A model generated the notes under the pieces. The model did not search any database. It was not told the DNA's origin and saw only the letters and a program-made list of their open reading frames with translations. Of a stretch of 60,258 nucleotides of DNA, positions 1 through 10,141 are shown one piece after another; position 1 is the first letter of the stretch; the number at the start of each line of letters is the position of its first letter. The stretch is taken from NCBI GenBank assembly GCA_009779755.1, contig WRDO01000018.1:1-60258 (forward strand), in the 5' to 3' direction. The stretch is from Defluviitaleaceae bacterium (GTDB taxonomy: Bacteria; Bacillota; Clostridia; Lachnospirales; WQUN01). Both the position numbers and the translations under genes were made by a program.

Positions 1-36
1 TAGACTTACGGGAAATCCGTGTGAAACAAAGCAAAC

Positions 37-66
37 AAAAAAACCCTTTGGAATAGGGTTTTTTTA
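37..66 (-). terminator. Rho-independent terminator after tRNA-Leu
   Basis: A short GC core (ACCCT pairing with AGGGT) is flanked by runs of A and T on both sides, so the hairpin can act in either direction. On the minus strand it lies just downstream of the tRNA-Leu gene and is followed by a run of U, which fits termination of that transcript. Confidence 0.75.
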
Positions 67-70
67 TCTC

Positions 71-154
71 TGCGGCTGACAGGACTTGAACCTGCACAAT
101 CATAGGATCACTAGAACCTGAATCTAGCGCGTCTGCCAATTCCGCCACAGCCGC
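71..154 (-). tRNA. tRNA-Leu (anticodon CAG)
   Basis: The minus strand folds as a class II tRNA. The seven-base acceptor arm GCGGCTG pairs with CAGCCGC. A D-arm, an anticodon stem CTAGA/TCTAG around loop TTCAGGT (anticodon CAG), a long variable arm and a T-arm containing GGTTCAAGTCC follow. The long variable arm and the anticodon give leucine, reading CUG. The 3' CCA is not encoded. An A/T-flanked terminator lies directly downstream. Confidence 0.93.
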
Positions 155-193
155 GTGACGTGAAAGGGATTGTAAAACGCCTGTCGTTGGTTG

Positions 194-3100
194 TCAAGCG
201 AGGGGTCCCCCGATTGCAAGGGATTCTCTGATATTTTCATTTTGCCCTGTTAAGGCTAAAGCAACGTTTTTATTTTGTTTTTCAAGGTTCCTCCGCGCCG
301 CGCTTAACATGAGTTTGATTCGGTTGAGTTGGTTCACTTCGCTTGCGCCGGGGTCGTAGTCCACGGCTACGATGTTGGCGGAGGGGTAACGGTTGTGTAG
401 GGCTTTGATCGCGCCCTTGCCGGTTACGTGGTTGGGTAAGCAAGCGAAGGGTTGGGTGCAAACGATGTTACCCACGCCGGATTCGATGAGCTCGACCATT
501 TCGGCGGTCAGGAACCAACCTTCACCCGTCATGTTACCCAGTGAAACGATGGGGGCGGCGAGTTCACCCATTTTTGCGATGGGGAGGGGAGGGTGGAAAC
601 GGACGCTCTCCTCAAGCGCGCGGCGCGCGTGACGGCGGAAAAGCTCGATGATTTTGATGCCCAAGTTGCCGAAGAAGCGGGTTTTCTTGGGGAAACCCAG
701 GAAACGCGTCTTAAAGCTCGCGTTGAGCGACCCGTATAAAAGGAAATCGATGAGGTCGGGTACGACGGCTTCCGCACCTTCCGATTCGAGCAGTGTGACG
801 ATGTCGTTGTTGGCGGTGGGGTGGTATTTAACGAGGATTTCACCCACCACACCCACACGGGGGATAATGATATCGCGCAAGGGCAGCGTGTCAAACGCCT
901 CCACGATGGCGCGGCAATTTTTCTTGAATGTACGCAGGCTGCCTTTACGGACGGATTCTTTGGCGATACCGTTCCAATAATCGTACAGCGCGTTTGCGGA
1001 GCCGGGTACGGCTTCGTAAGGGCGTACGCGGTACAGAACACGCATAAAAAGGTCCCCGTACACCAAGGCTTGGAAGGCTTTATTAATCAGCTTGGGCGTA
1101 AACCTGAGCCCCGGGTTCTTTTCCAATCCGCTTGCGCTGAGGGACACGACGGGGATGTGCGCCATACCCGCACGCGCCAACGCCTTGCGGATAAACGCGA
1201 TGTAGTTGGAAGCACGGCACCCGCCGCCCGTTTGCGACATAATTATGGAAACGTTATCGAGGTCGTATTCGCCGCTCGTGAGCGCATTCATCACTTGCCC
1301 CACCACGATAAGCGCGGGGTAACAGGCGTCATTGTTTACATATTTTAGGCCTGTTTCGATGCAGGCGCGGTCGATGGCGGGCATCACCACCATATGGTAA
1401 CCCTCCGACCCGAAGGCTTCCTTTATGATATCGAAATGCAGGGGTGCCATTTGCGGGGAGATTAACGTGTGCTTCTTACGCATCTCGCGGGTAAAGATGC
1501 GGCGCGGGGTGCGGGGTGCGGGGTGGATGGGGGTGGTACCGCGCCGTTCCCTTTCGCTTAACGCCGCCAACAGGGAGCGTATACGGATTCGTACCGAACC
1601 GAGGTTTGATACTTCGTCGATCTTAAGCAGCGTGAAGATTTTTCCGCTTGCTTCCAATATCCCCTGCACTTCGTCGGCGGTGACGGCATCCAACCCGCAG
1701 CCGAAAGAATTTAATTGCACGAGCTCAAGGGTCTCGGAAGTGCCGCCTCCTTTGTGCGTCCGTACGAAATGCGCCGCCGCGTATAACCGCGAATGGTACG
1801 CCCATTGGTCGCGCACGCCGAGGGGCCGTTCGATTTCGCCCAAATGCGCCACGGCGTCCTCGCTTAATACCGCAACGCCGTAGGAAGTGATCATTTCGGG
1901 GATTCCGTGGTGGATTTCCGGGTCTATGTGATAGGGCCGCCCGGCTAAGACGATGCCGTTTATATTGTTTTCCGCGATGTAAGCCAATGCCTCTTCACCC
2001 ATTTTTTGCACATCGGCTTTGTAACGGTCGAGCTCTGCCAGGCCCTTGTACGCGGCGGCTTTTACTTCCTCCTCCGGAATATGCGGGAACTCCTCGATCA
2101 GCCGCGCGACAAGGTTTTTCCGCCGTCCCAAGTGGAGAAACGGATTATGGAAGCGGATATCCGTGCCCTCAGATAATTCCTCCACGTTATTTTTGATATT
2201 CTCCGGATACGACGTGACGATCGGGCAATTAAAGCAATCGTCCGCACCTTGCGTCGCTTCCTGCTCGTACGCGATGCTGGGGTAAAAGATATATTTTATA
2301 CCCTGATGTATCAATGCCATGATATGCCCATGCGCCAGCTTTGCCGGATAGCATTCGCTTTCGCTGGGGATCGATTCGATACCCAGTTCATACAAATCGC
2401 GGCTCGAACGCGGCGACAACACCACCCGATACCCCAATTCCGTAAAGAACGTCGCCCAAAGGGGATAATTTTCATACATATTCATTACGCGCGGCAGCCC
2501 GACCGCACCGCGTTTCGCCTTAAACTCCGGCAACGGCTCATAATCAAATACGCGCTTATACTTCGCTTCAAACAAATTGGGCAAATGGTTAATATTCGTG
2601 CTGCCAAGGATAGCCTTTTCGCACCGATTCCCCGAAATAAAACGCGTAACCGCCCCGTCCGTCAGCTTCTGCTCAACACGGACGGAAGTCGTCCCCGAAC
2701 CCTTCGCCGAAAAACGGTTTACGGTCAGCAAACAATTATTTTCACACGCCCTGCACCTCGTATGCGACGTGGCGACGGTTAGGGCTTTTAACGCATCAGG
2801 GGAAAGTAACGTAGTTTCTACGGGTATCGTGCCTTCCACGCCATCGAAGAAACGCTCCCGTGCAATCAGCGCCGCCCCGTAAGCACCCATCAACCCCGCG
2901 ATATCGGGCCGTATGGCTTCACGTTCACTCACAAACTCGAACGCGCGCAGCACCGCGTCGTTGTAAAACGTACCGCCCTGTACAACGATGCGCTTGCCCA
3001 TTTGCGAAGGGTCGGTAATCTTGATGACCTTTTGCAAGGCGTTTTTAATGACGGAATAGGCTAGGCCCGCGGAAATGTCCGCCACCGCCGCGCCTTCTTT

Positions 3101-4597
3101 TTGAGCTTGTTTTACGCGGGAATTCATAAAGACGGTGCAGCGGCTGCCGAGGTCCACCGGGTTTTCCGCAAACAGGCTCTGCTCGGCGAAGGTTTCGATC
3201 GGCAAATCCAATGAACGGGCGAATGTCTCAAGAAACGACCCGCAGCCCGCGGAGCAAGCCTCATTAAGCAAAACCGTGTCTATTACGCCGTTTTTGATAC
3301 GCAGGCACTTCATATCCTGCCCGCCGATGTCAAGGATAAAATCCACTTCGGGATCGAAAAAAGCGGCCGCGCGGTAATGCGCCACGGTTTCGATTTCGCC
3401 GATATCCGCGCCCAAAGCGGTTTTTAACAAACCCTCGCCGTAGCCCGTTACGCAGGATTGCCTGATGACCGCTCCCGTCGGCAGGTGGTCATATATTTGT
3501 GTCAGCGCGGCGCGGGCGACGGCCAACGGATTGCCTTCGTTGTTGGCGTAGACGGTGTATAAAAGCGCGCCGTTTTTGTCTGTCAAAACGGCTTTGGTCG
3601 TGGTCGAACCCGCATCGATACCTAAAAAACAATCACCCTCGTGCGAAGGCAGTGATGCCTTAGGTACGACGTGTTTTTCATGGCGTGCCGCAAACGCGGC
3701 GTATTCCCCTTGCGAGGTGAACAAGGGCGTTAATCGGTCGATTTCGAACGGCAACTCCTGTTTGGCGCGGAGGTTTTCGAGCAACCGGTCGATATCCATC
3801 TCCGCGCCTTCGTTTTGCGCGCGGTACGCCGCACCCATGGCGGCGAAGAGGTGCGAATCATCGGGCGAAATCACCTGATCGCCCGAAAGTTTTAATACAT
3901 CGATAAAGCGGGCGCGTAATTCCGAAAGGAAATACAGCGGCCCGCCTAAAAACGCGATATTGCCCCGTATGGGTTTGCCGCAAGCCAACCCGCTGATGGT
4001 TTGGCTTACGATGGCTTGGAAAATGGAAACGGCTAAATCGCAGCGTGCCGTCCCTTCATTGATAAGCGGTTGCAAATCGCTCTTGGCGAACACACCGCAA
4101 CGCGCCGCGATGGGATAGATGACTTTATATTCCTTCGCCAAATCATTAAGCCCTGCGGCGTCGGTATCCAAAAGCGTCGCCATTTGGTCGATGAACGACC
4201 CCGTACCGCCCGCGCAAATACCGTTCATACGCTGCTCGATCGAATTGCCGAAATAGATGATCTTCGCGTCCTCGCCGCCGATCTCGATGGCGACGTCGGT
4301 TTTACCGCCCCTGTTGCGTTCATATAATTCCAGTGCATCGGATACGGCGATCACTTCCTGCATAAACGGCACGCCCACCCAATCCGCAAGACTCAGCCCG
4401 CCCGAACCCGTGATCATCGCGCGGAATCCGAACGCCCCCAGCGTATCGCGCGCTTCCTCAACCATTGAGGTCAGCGTGCCCCGTATATCCGAATGGTGGC
4501 GCCGATACCGGTTAAAAACGGAATGGCTGTCAGCATCAACGGCCACCATTTTGATCGTCGTGGAACCGATATCGATCCCCATGGTATATTTATGCAT
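194..4597 (-). CDS. Giant 2-hydroxyacyl-CoA dehydratase activase / CoA-substrate enzyme activase (BcrA/BadF-type)
   Basis: This 1467-residue protein carries two ASKHA-fold BadF/BcrA-type ATPase modules, each opening with a phosphate loop: [11 protein letters not shown] near residue 7 and [12 protein letters not shown] near residue 325. A DUF2229 region and a C-terminal dehydratase-subunit-like region follow. The cysteine contexts [11 protein letters not shown] and [10 protein letters not shown] are those that hold the bridging [4Fe-4S] cluster in activases such as HgdC, and CRACENNC lies further on. Family members couple ATP hydrolysis to low-potential electron transfer into 2-hydroxyacyl-CoA dehydratases or related enzymes. 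The long two-module form is common in anaerobic Firmicutes, and its exact partner is usually unknown. I chose the start MHKYTMGID because a G-rich ribosome site precedes it. A longer upstream reading lacks homology. The gene is monocistronic and divergent from the methyltransferase at 4724. Confidence 0.88.
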   Translation of the reverse strand: MHKYTMGIDIGSTTIKMVAVDADSHSVFNRYRRHHSDIRGTLTSMVEEARDTLGAFGFRAMITGSGGLSLADWVGVPFMQEVIAVSDALELYERNRGGKTDVAIEIGGEDAKIIYFGNSIEQRMNGICAGGTGSFIDQMATLLDTDAAGLNDLAKEYKVIYPIAARCGVFAKSDLQPLINEGTARCDLAVSIFQAIVSQTISGLACGKPIRGNIAFLGGPLYFLSELRARFIDVLKLSGDQVISPDDSHLFAAMGAAYRAQNEGAEMDIDRLLENLRAKQELPFEIDRLTPLFTSQGEYAAFAARHEKHVVPKASLPSHEGDCFLGIDAGSTTTKAVLTDKNGALLYTVYANNEGNPLAVARAALTQIYDHLPTGAVIRQSCVTGYGEGLLKTALGADIGEIETVAHYRAAAFFDPEVDFILDIGGQDMKCLRIKNGVIDTVLLNEACSAGCGSFLETFARSLDLPIETFAEQSLFAENPVDLGSRCTVFMNSRVKQAQKEGAAVADISAGLAYSVIKNALQKVIKITDPSQMGKRIVVQGGTFYNDAVLRAFEFVSEREAIRPDIAGLMGAYGAALIARERFFDGVEGTIPVETTLLSPDALKALTVATSHTRCRACENNCLLTVNRFSAKGSGTTSVRVEQKLTDGAVTRFISGNRCEKAILGSTNINHLPNLFEAKYKRVFDYEPLPEFKAKRGAVGLPRVMNMYENYPLWATFFTELGYRVVLSPRSSRDLYELGIESIPSESECYPAKLAHGHIMALIHQGIKYIFYPSIAYEQEATQGADDCFNCPIVTSYPENIKNNVEELSEGTDIRFHNPFLHLGRRKNLVARLIEEFPHIPEEEVKAAAYKGLAELDRYKADVQKMGEEALAYIAENNINGIVLAGRPYHIDPEIHHGIPEMITSYGVAVLSEDAVAHLGEIERPLGVRDQWAYHSRLYAAAHFVRTHKGGGTSETLELVQLNSFGCGLDAVTADEVQGILEASGKIFTLLKIDEVSNLGSVRIRIRSLLAALSERERRGTTPIHPAPRTPRRIFTREMRKKHTLISPQMAPLHFDIIKEAFGSEGYHMVVMPAIDRACIETGLKYVNNDACYPALIVVGQVMNALTSGEYDLDNVSIIMSQTGGGCRASNYIAFIRKALARAGMAHIPVVSLSASGLEKNPGLRFTPKLINKAFQALVYGDLFMRVLYRVRPYEAVPGSANALYDYWNGIAKESVRKGSLRTFKKNCRAIVEAFDTLPLRDIIIPRVGVVGEILVKYHPTANNDIVTLLESEGAEAVVPDLIDFLLYGSLNASFKTRFLGFPKKTRFFGNLGIKIIELFRRHARRALEESVRFHPPLPIAKMGELAAPIVSLGNMTGEGWFLTAEMVELIESGVGNIVCTQPFACLPNHVTGKGAIKALHNRYPSANIVAVDYDPGASEVNQLNRIKLMLSAARRNLEKQNKNVALALTGQNENIRESLAIGGPLA

Positions 4598-4696
4598 CCG
4601 GCATCCCCCCGAAAGCGTTTTGTGCCAAACAAAAAACAACCTAGCCATTATAACGGTTCGACCGCGTACGACAAGCGGGAAGTAAAGGATATGGCA

Positions 4697-4705
4697 TGAT
4701 ATAAT
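4697..4705 (+). promoter_or_regulatory. Extended -10 promoter (TGATATAAT)
   Basis: A perfect TATAAT box with TG one base upstream lies 18 bases before the methyltransferase ATG. The expected start would leave a short leader that still contains the GAGGTG ribosome site. No good -35 box is visible, as is usual for extended -10 promoters. Confidence 0.5.
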
Positions 4706-4723
4706 GCGCAAACCGAGGTGATT

Positions 4724-5296
4724 ATGTTGAATTGGATAAAATTCGCAAAGCAATATATTACGAAACCGCGCTCAATCGGCGCGATAGCCCCCAGCTCCCG
4801 CTTCCTCGCGCGTAAGATGGTCGCAACCATCGATTTTGATAAAGCGCGGTGCATTGTGGAATTCGGCCCGGGCACGGGGGTGTTTACCGACCGGATTTTA
4901 CATCGCCGCAATACGGAAACCGTTGTCATCATCATCGAACGTAACGGTGACTTCTGCGACGCGCTGCACAGGAAATATAAGGATACCCCCAATCTGCACA
5001 TCATCAACGGCTCCGCCGAAAGGATCGGGACATACCTTGCGGAAAGGGGGATCCCCCGCGCGGATTACATCGTTTCCGGCTTACCCTTCGCCAGCTTACC
5101 CAAGGAAGTTTCGGGGAGTATATTAACGCAAACGAGAAAATATCTGCACGATGAGGGCCGTTTCATCACCTTCCAATACACGTTGATCAGGAAGGATTTA
5201 ATTTCGCGCCATTTCGGCTCGATCCAAATCACACGCGAAATACGCAACCTACCCCCCGCCTATGTATTAAGCTGCAAAAAGAATCCGCCGATATAA
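4724..5296 (+). CDS. Class I SAM-dependent methyltransferase (phospholipid methyltransferase-like)
   Basis: This 190-residue protein has a Rossmann methyltransferase core. Motif I is [11 protein letters not shown] near residue 47, followed by an acidic strand end (IIIERN) and an [11 protein letters not shown] motif near residue 118. That last motif resembles the NLPF/GLPF loop of KsgA-like and PmtA-like enzymes. The N-terminal [16 protein letters not shown] stretch is typical of small proteins annotated as phospholipid N-methyltransferases or rRNA adenine dimethylase-like. The substrate cannot be told from sequence. The start ATG has GAGGTG seven to eight bases upstream; a GTG two codons earlier falls inside that ribosome site and is rejected. 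The next gene follows after 33 bases and may be co-transcribed. Confidence 0.75.
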   Translation: MLNWIKFAKQYITKPRSIGAIAPSSRFLARKMVATIDFDKARCIVEFGPGTGVFTDRILHRRNTETVVIIIERNGDFCDALHRKYKDTPNLHIINGSAERIGTYLAERGIPRADYIVSGLPFASLPKEVSGSILTQTRKYLHDEGRFITFQYTLIRKDLISRHFGSIQITREIRNLPPAYVLSCKKNPPI

Positions 5297-5329
5297 AGGC
5301 GTATGCCGTACATAAAATAGGGGGCCCGA

Positions 5330-6085
5330 ATGAATATCAATCACTTCAACACAACCCTGACACCGACCCTGAGCCAAAATTCGGGGTCTGTTTTAATGCG
5401 GAGGCAAAGCCGCTTGGATGAAATGCGCGCCCTCCGACGCGAACGGGAAATGAATATACAGGAACGGGAAAACGAGTTTATCAAAGAATTAAACGAACGA
5501 ATGGATTTCATCAACGAAACGGAATTAAACTCCGACTTGCGAAAAAGCAAGCTGACCGCTTTGGCCGATCAAATCGAAAAGATATATAAAGACCGTACCG
5601 AACGGGAGCAAGCCTTATCGGAATGGGAAACGCACATGCAAATGGCCGAACAGGAAAAACGGATGCAAGAACGCGAAGAGGAAGCGGAGCGTGCCGCCGA
5701 AAATAGGATAAAAACAAAGGATAGGGAAGAAATCGAACGCTTTAACGAGCGGAGCGATATCCGCGGCTTCGTAAAGATCGCGTCCCAAAAGGAAAACAAC
5801 CGCCAGCTTTCGCGCACCCGTGCCGATATGTCCATGGAGGCGACCCAATTGCGCCACGCCATCGCGTTTGAACCCGGCGAACCCGGTGATTTCCGCAACA
5901 CGCAATTGGAAAAATTAAACCAAGGCATTACGCGGATCGAAATGACGGTGCAAGCCAATGTAGCGAACATGTACAGGCAAAGCAACCAAGCGGGGGCGAA
6001 GGCTCCCGTCGGCGTGCCCGAGGGACAAGACCCCGCGGAAGAGCGGGAAAACGATTACACTTCACCCTTCATAGCCCTGCGGTGA
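5330..6085 (+). CDS. Hypothetical charged coiled-coil protein
   Basis: This 251-residue protein is dominated by Glu, Arg, Lys and Gln. Residues about 20-160 form long amphipathic helices with heptad character (for example RREREMNIQERENEFIKEL). The C-terminus is looser, with Gly and Pro. There is no signal peptide, membrane span or recognisable enzyme motif, so it is probably a soluble cytoplasmic scaffold or filament-like protein. A G-rich stretch precedes the ATG. It follows the methyltransferase by 33 bases. Its last 31 bases overlap the 3' end of the convergent Lon-like gene, so the two reading frames share DNA. Function unknown. Confidence 0.6.
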   Translation: MNINHFNTTLTPTLSQNSGSVLMRRQSRLDEMRALRREREMNIQERENEFIKELNERMDFINETELNSDLRKSKLTALADQIEKIYKDRTEREQALSEWETHMQMAEQEKRMQEREEEAERAAENRIKTKDREEIERFNERSDIRGFVKIASQKENNRQLSRTRADMSMEATQLRHAIAFEPGEPGDFRNTQLEKLNQGITRIEMTVQANVANMYRQSNQAGAKAPVGVPEGQDPAEERENDYTSPFIALR

Positions 6086-8466
6086 TACATGCGCAGCTTA
6101 CGGTACGCCTTACCGTGTACGGTATCATGGGGGTAGAGGTTCGCGAGGGTTTTGGGGTTGCCGTCATTGGCCGGTACGCCCCCCGCGGGTTCACCCAATA
6201 GGATTTCCAAACCCTCGTTTGCGTGTGTGATGGGATAGATATGGAACAAGCCATCCTTTACGGCTTCTACGACTTCGTCTTTCAAAACCAAATCGCGGAC
6301 GTTTCGGGCGGGGATGATTACCCCCTGCCGCCCGGAAAGGCCGCGTTTTTTACATAGGTCGAAGAAGCCTTCTATTTTATACGTCACACCGCCGATGGGT
6401 TGGATTTCGCCGTGTTGGTTTATCGAACCCGTTACGGCGATGTCCTGTCGGATCGGCAAACCCGAAAGCGCGGAGATAATCGCATACAATTCCGTGGAGG
6501 ATGCGCTGTCGCCGTCAATGCCGCCGTAGTTCTGCTCAAAGCAAATGCGGCACGAAAGCGAAAGCGGAAAGTCCTGCGCATAGGTCTGCCCCAAATAACC
6601 GATGAGGATCTGCACACCCTTGTCGTGCGTTTCGCCCGAAAGGTTGGCTTCTTTTTCGATGTTTACGATACCCGACTTACCCATATACACCGTAGCCGTA
6701 ATACGCGACGGCACGGCGAATACATGCTCGCCCGCGTCGATTACGGCCAAGGCGTTGATTTGCCCCACTTTGCCGCCATCGGTCGAGATCATGATCGTGT
6801 CTTCCTCGATACGCTCGACGAGTTTTTCCTCATACATGTTATAGCGGTATTCGCGTGCGGTTATCGCGTCCTTTACGTGTTTTTCCGTGACTTCCCCCGC
6901 GTTTTCCCCCGAAGCGGAAGCAACCGATTCGGCCAGCAAATCGGACAAGCGGTTAAAGCACGTGGTGAGTTTGTCCTGACGTTCGGCCAAGCGCGTCGCG
7001 TGCTCGATGATGGCGGCTGCGGCGGATGCGGAGAAGGGGAGGCGGCTTTCGTATTGGTGGATAAACCTTACTATCTCCGTCATGTTCGCTTCGTTTAGGT
7101 TCATCTCGTAATCGAAGTCCACGCGGACTTTAAACAGTTTTTCGAAATAATCGTCGTAGGCGTACAGCACGTTGTAATAATACCCGCCGCCGATGATGAT
7201 GACCTTGATGTCCAGCGGAATCGATTCCGGCTTGATACCCGAAACCGCCACCCCCGTCGTGTACTCCCGCAGCGGTTCGGTGACGATTTGGCGTGTGACG
7301 AGCGCGCGGCGCAACGTTTCCCACGCGTGGGGGCTGCCGAGGATATCCTGTGCTTGCAATATCAGATACCCGCCGTTCGCACGGTGCAGAAGGCCGGGTT
7401 TGATCTTCATAAAGTCCGTGGAAAAATTGCCGAATTCGTTGTCGTATTCCACTTCGCCCACGAGGTGCGTGTAACCGGGGTTGTAATCGATGACGACGGG
7501 TGCGCCCCGCAGGTCGGTGTTGTCGGTGAGCAGGTTTACCTTATATTTCGTAAGCAAATCCTCGCTGTTCTTTTTGTTGTACCACGGCAGGAAGGCCTGC
7601 ATTGCTTCCTGTTCCTCCTCGTTTTCGTCCGAGACGAACTCCGCGAGGTTTTCCAATATGTCTTCCTTTACGGCTTTCAGGTAGGTAAGGAGCGAGGGTT
7701 CGTCGGCGAAGGTTTCGATAATGTCATTCATATAACGCCCTACGGTAAACAACCCCAGCGCATACTCTAATTCCTCCACGTCTTTTTTTGTGGTTTTTTC
7801 GTGTTCCTTGATTTGCCGCATTACTTCGGCGGCGCGTTTCTGTATGGCTTCGGAATTGACGGAAATGCCGTCGCGTTGTTCCTGCGTTAAGGCGTCGAAT
7901 TGCTCCTCGCTGATGACCTCGCCCTCGATGATGGGCATAAAGTAAATGCCCGAGTTCGTATTCTTCACGCCGAAGTTTTGCCTGTGGGCTTCCTCGGTCA
8001 TGATCTTGATCAATTCGTCGCGGCGGTTGTGCAGAATGCGTACGATCTCGTTTTTTTTCTGTTCGTGTTCCTTACCGGTGAATGTCTTGGGCAATTCGGC
8101 GGCCAAGCGCCCCATCAGGTCGTTTAACTCATCCTTTAAGCGGCGGCCCGTACCCGCGGGCAGGCGCAGCAACTTGGGGCATTTGGGATTGGTGAAGTTG
8201 TATACATAACACAAATCCGGCGGGGTGGGTTCGGTCAGGGCTTTTTGGCGTGCGTATTCCTGCGCGAAAGTGGTGCGCCCCGTACCCGCTTGGCCGCAGA
8301 CGTAAATATGATAACCGTGGGCCTTCATTTGCAAACCGAAGCGGAGGGCTTTGGCGGCGCGGTCTTGGCCGATCAGATCCTTACACGGACCGTCACTTCC
8401 CGACGGAACGGACCCGCAAAAATATTTTAACTCACGCCATGATAATTCCTTGTGGTTTAACGCCAT
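6055..8466 (-). CDS. Lon-related ATP-dependent protease (AAA_32 / Lon_C type)
   Basis: This 803-residue cytoplasmic protein combines an N-terminal ATPase-like part with a C-terminal Lon protease domain. The P-loop GQAGTGRTT (residues 58-66) has Arg where classical Walker A has Lys. The protease dyad is visible: Ser654 in GGIDGDSAS and Lys697 in GGVTYKIEG, with the substrate-groove strand GSINQHGEIQPIGG between. Size and order match Lon-related putative proteases (LonB/LonH-like), which lack the canonical LonA N-domain. The ATG has GAGGTGA just upstream. The gene starts 9 bases after rimI and probably shares its transcript. Its 3' end overlaps the convergent coiled-coil gene by 31 bases. Confidence 0.88.
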   Translation of the reverse strand: MALNHKELSWRELKYFCGSVPSGSDGPCKDLIGQDRAAKALRFGLQMKAHGYHIYVCGQAGTGRTTFAQEYARQKALTEPTPPDLCYVYNFTNPKCPKLLRLPAGTGRRLKDELNDLMGRLAAELPKTFTGKEHEQKKNEIVRILHNRRDELIKIMTEEAHRQNFGVKNTNSGIYFMPIIEGEVISEEQFDALTQEQRDGISVNSEAIQKRAAEVMRQIKEHEKTTKKDVEELEYALGLFTVGRYMNDIIETFADEPSLLTYLKAVKEDILENLAEFVSDENEEEQEAMQAFLPWYNKKNSEDLLTKYKVNLLTDNTDLRGAPVVIDYNPGYTHLVGEVEYDNEFGNFSTDFMKIKPGLLHRANGGYLILQAQDILGSPHAWETLRRALVTRQIVTEPLREYTTGVAVSGIKPESIPLDIKVIIIGGGYYYNVLYAYDDYFEKLFKVRVDFDYEMNLNEANMTEIVRFIHQYESRLPFSASAAAAIIEHATRLAERQDKLTTCFNRLSDLLAESVASASGENAGEVTEKHVKDAITAREYRYNMYEEKLVERIEEDTIMISTDGGKVGQINALAVIDAGEHVFAVPSRITATVYMGKSGIVNIEKEANLSGETHDKGVQILIGYLGQTYAQDFPLSLSCRICFEQNYGGIDGDSASSTELYAIISALSGLPIRQDIAVTGSINQHGEIQPIGGVTYKIEGFFDLCKKRGLSGRQGVIIPARNVRDLVLKDEVVEAVKDGLFHIYPITHANEGLEILLGEPAGGVPANDGNPKTLANLYPHDTVHGKAYRKLRMYHRRAMKGEV

Positions 8467-8475
8467 GAGGTCACC

Positions 8476-8922
8476 TCAACAAACCAGATTTTTATACATT
8501 AGGATCGCGTCTTCATTCGGGTCGCGGTAATAGTCCCGACGATACCCTTCGACAAGAAAGCCATACTTATGGTAAAGCGCCATCGCCGCACGGTTGCCTT
8601 GGCGTACTTCCAAGGCCAAACCGATCATTTCGCGGGTTAGGGCTTCCGCCAGCAGCGCGTCCATCAGCAACGAGGCGATCCCCCTGCCGCGATGAAGCGG
8701 CGCGACGGCTATATTATTAATATGCCCTTCGTTTATGATGTGCCGCATAAAGGTATAACCCGCCAATTCGTCCGTGACGGTATCAAACGACGCGAACGCG
8801 ATCGTATGCCTGTCCTTAAGCTCTTGCAAAAACGCGGTTTTCGACCACGGGGTGGAAAAACATTCGCATTCGATCGCGTATATCGCATCGACGTGCGCCG
8901 GGGTGACGGGGACGGTCAGCAT
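8476..8922 (-). CDS. rimI: Ribosomal-protein-alanine N-acetyltransferase RimI
   Basis: This 148-residue GNAT acetyltransferase shows the acetyl-CoA pyrophosphate loop HRGRGIASLLMDAL near residue 78, the upstream strand INNIAVAP, and the terminal ALYHKYGFLVEGYRRDYY segment typical of RimI. RimI acetylates the N-terminal alanine of ribosomal protein S18; many bacterial homologues are broader N-terminal acetyltransferases. The gene overlaps the tsaB stop by 7 bases, and tsaE-tsaB-rimI is a classic Firmicute operon, which supports the name. The start ATG follows a GGGGAA site within the end of tsaB. Confidence 0.88.
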   Translation of the reverse strand: MLTVPVTPAHVDAIYAIECECFSTPWSKTAFLQELKDRHTIAFASFDTVTDELAGYTFMRHIINEGHINNIAVAPLHRGRGIASLLMDALLAEALTREMIGLALEVRQGNRAAMALYHKYGFLVEGYRRDYYRDPNEDAILMYKNLVC

Positions 8923-9563
8923 TTCCCCGTCGCTTCACGTACCGCTTGCGGCGCGCGGATATACAATAGTTCCGCGTTTTGAATGGGCATGGCATTATCC
9001 GGTTCGTTGGGTTTTGGATTAATGTTTTCCATCGCCCATGCAGCCACCGCCGCCGGGTCAACTGCGTCGTTTACGATAACGGCGTCCCCCGCGATTTCCG
9101 TAACTTCTTCAATGGGTGCGGCGAAATAATCAGAAACCCTTTCCATTTTACCATCCGCGTCGCGTTTATATACCGCCGCGTAAACCTGACCGCGGCGCGC
9201 ATCCATTACGGGGACGACCTTTGTTTCCCCCGACGTTATTTTAGTGTATGCCATCGCATCCAGCGTAGGAACACCCACGCAAGGCAAGCCCGAACCTTTT
9301 GCCAAGCCCAAAGCCGTAGCCGCGCCGATACGTAAGCCCGTAAACGAACCCGGCCCGCAGGTGTACGCGATACAACCGATGTCCGCAAGCGTGAGCCCCG
9401 CTTCGTTTAGTAAACGCGCGATTGCGGGCAACAGTATTTGGGAATGGCGCCATTCCTTCGGATGCGTGTGCGCCGCCGCGACGGTTCGCCCCAACGTCTT
9501 ACCGTTTTCCGCGACAGCTGCCCCCGCTTGTTGGCCGGAGGTATCAATCGCCAATATTTTCAT
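8916..9563 (-). CDS. tsaB: tRNA threonylcarbamoyladenosine biosynthesis protein TsaB
   Basis: This 215-residue ASKHA-fold protein begins ILAIDTSGQQAG and contains the TsaB hallmark CGPGSFTGLRIGAATALGLA near residue 73. TsaB is the non-catalytic partner that joins TsaD and TsaE in making t6A37 on ANN-decoding tRNAs. I chose MKILAIDTS because AGGGAGAT precedes it at good spacing; an in-frame start 12 codons earlier adds residues without homology. The 5' end overlaps tsaE by 20 bases and the 3' end overlaps rimI by 7, so translation is probably coupled. tsaD is not in the window. Confidence 0.92.
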   Translation of the reverse strand: MKILAIDTSGQQAGAAVAENGKTLGRTVAAAHTHPKEWRHSQILLPAIARLLNEAGLTLADIGCIAYTCGPGSFTGLRIGAATALGLAKGSGLPCVGVPTLDAMAYTKITSGETKVVPVMDARRGQVYAAVYKRDADGKMERVSDYFAAPIEEVTEIAGDAVIVNDAVDPAAVAAWAMENINPKPNEPDNAMPIQNAELLYIRAPQAVREATGKC

Positions 9564-10032
9564 GGATGATAATCTCCCTGTAGTTGATGTCACGTTCAAA
9601 GAACGTTTTTATTTCGAGCCGGCGGATCGGGTTCGATAATTGTGTCCCTTCGAAAAGGTATTTGCCCTGCTCGGGCCATTCCAATACGCACACGCCGCCC
9701 GCATTAAAAAATTCCTCGCAGCCTACGCTTTCGATGTCCGCTTCGCCGTCCAGGCGATACAAGTCGAAATGGTATACCGTCAAACGTCCGCCCTCATATA
9801 CATTCATCAACGTAAAAGTGGGCGAAGTCACCCTTCCGAGGTAACCCAGCCCACGCGCCAAACCCTTTGTAAAAACCGTTTTGCCCGCGCCCAATCCGCC
9901 CGAAAGGCAAATAATATCCCCCGCTTTTATACTGCGGGAAAATTCCTGCGCGAACATTTCCGTTTCGTTTGCGTCATTTAACCGATAAACCAAAATAAAA
10001 ACACGCTCTCCGATTTTTGTTGTTCGGCGCAC
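9544..10032 (-). CDS. tsaE: tRNA threonylcarbamoyladenosine biosynthesis ATPase TsaE
   Basis: This 162-residue P-loop ATPase has Walker A GGLGAGKTVFTKGLA near residue 45, the TSPTFTLMNVYEG segment and the HFDLYRLDG motif characteristic of TsaE (YjeE). It drives the TsaBDE complex through cycles of t6A synthesis. The start is uncertain. The reported GTG adds about a dozen residues (RRTTKIGERVF) not usual in the family. A TTG about 16 codons in, with GGAGAG upstream, would give a family-like N-terminus starting near LVYRLNDANE. It is the first gene of the tsaE-tsaB-rimI-lon group and is divergent from cheV. Confidence 0.92.
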   Translation of the reverse strand: MRRTTKIGERVFILVYRLNDANETEMFAQEFSRSIKAGDIICLSGGLGAGKTVFTKGLARGLGYLGRVTSPTFTLMNVYEGGRLTVYHFDLYRLDGEADIESVGCEEFFNAGGVCVLEWPEQGKYLFEGTQLSNPIRRLEIKTFFERDINYREIIIHENIGD

Positions 10033-10067
10033 TTTACCATAAGTTATTAAAAATCACAAAATTCATA

Positions 10068-10095
10068 TTGAGATTAGCGTAACACATGTTATAAT
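10068..10095 (+). promoter_or_regulatory. Sigma-A-type promoter of cheV
   Basis: TTGAGA (10068-10073) and a perfect TATAAT (10090-10095) are separated by 16 bases, with TG one base before the -10 box. The pair lies 46 bases upstream of the cheV ATG and points toward it. Confidence 0.65.
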
Positions 10096-10141
10096 AAACG
10101 TGAAACTTTATATCGAATTATAAATTCGGGAGGCATATATC

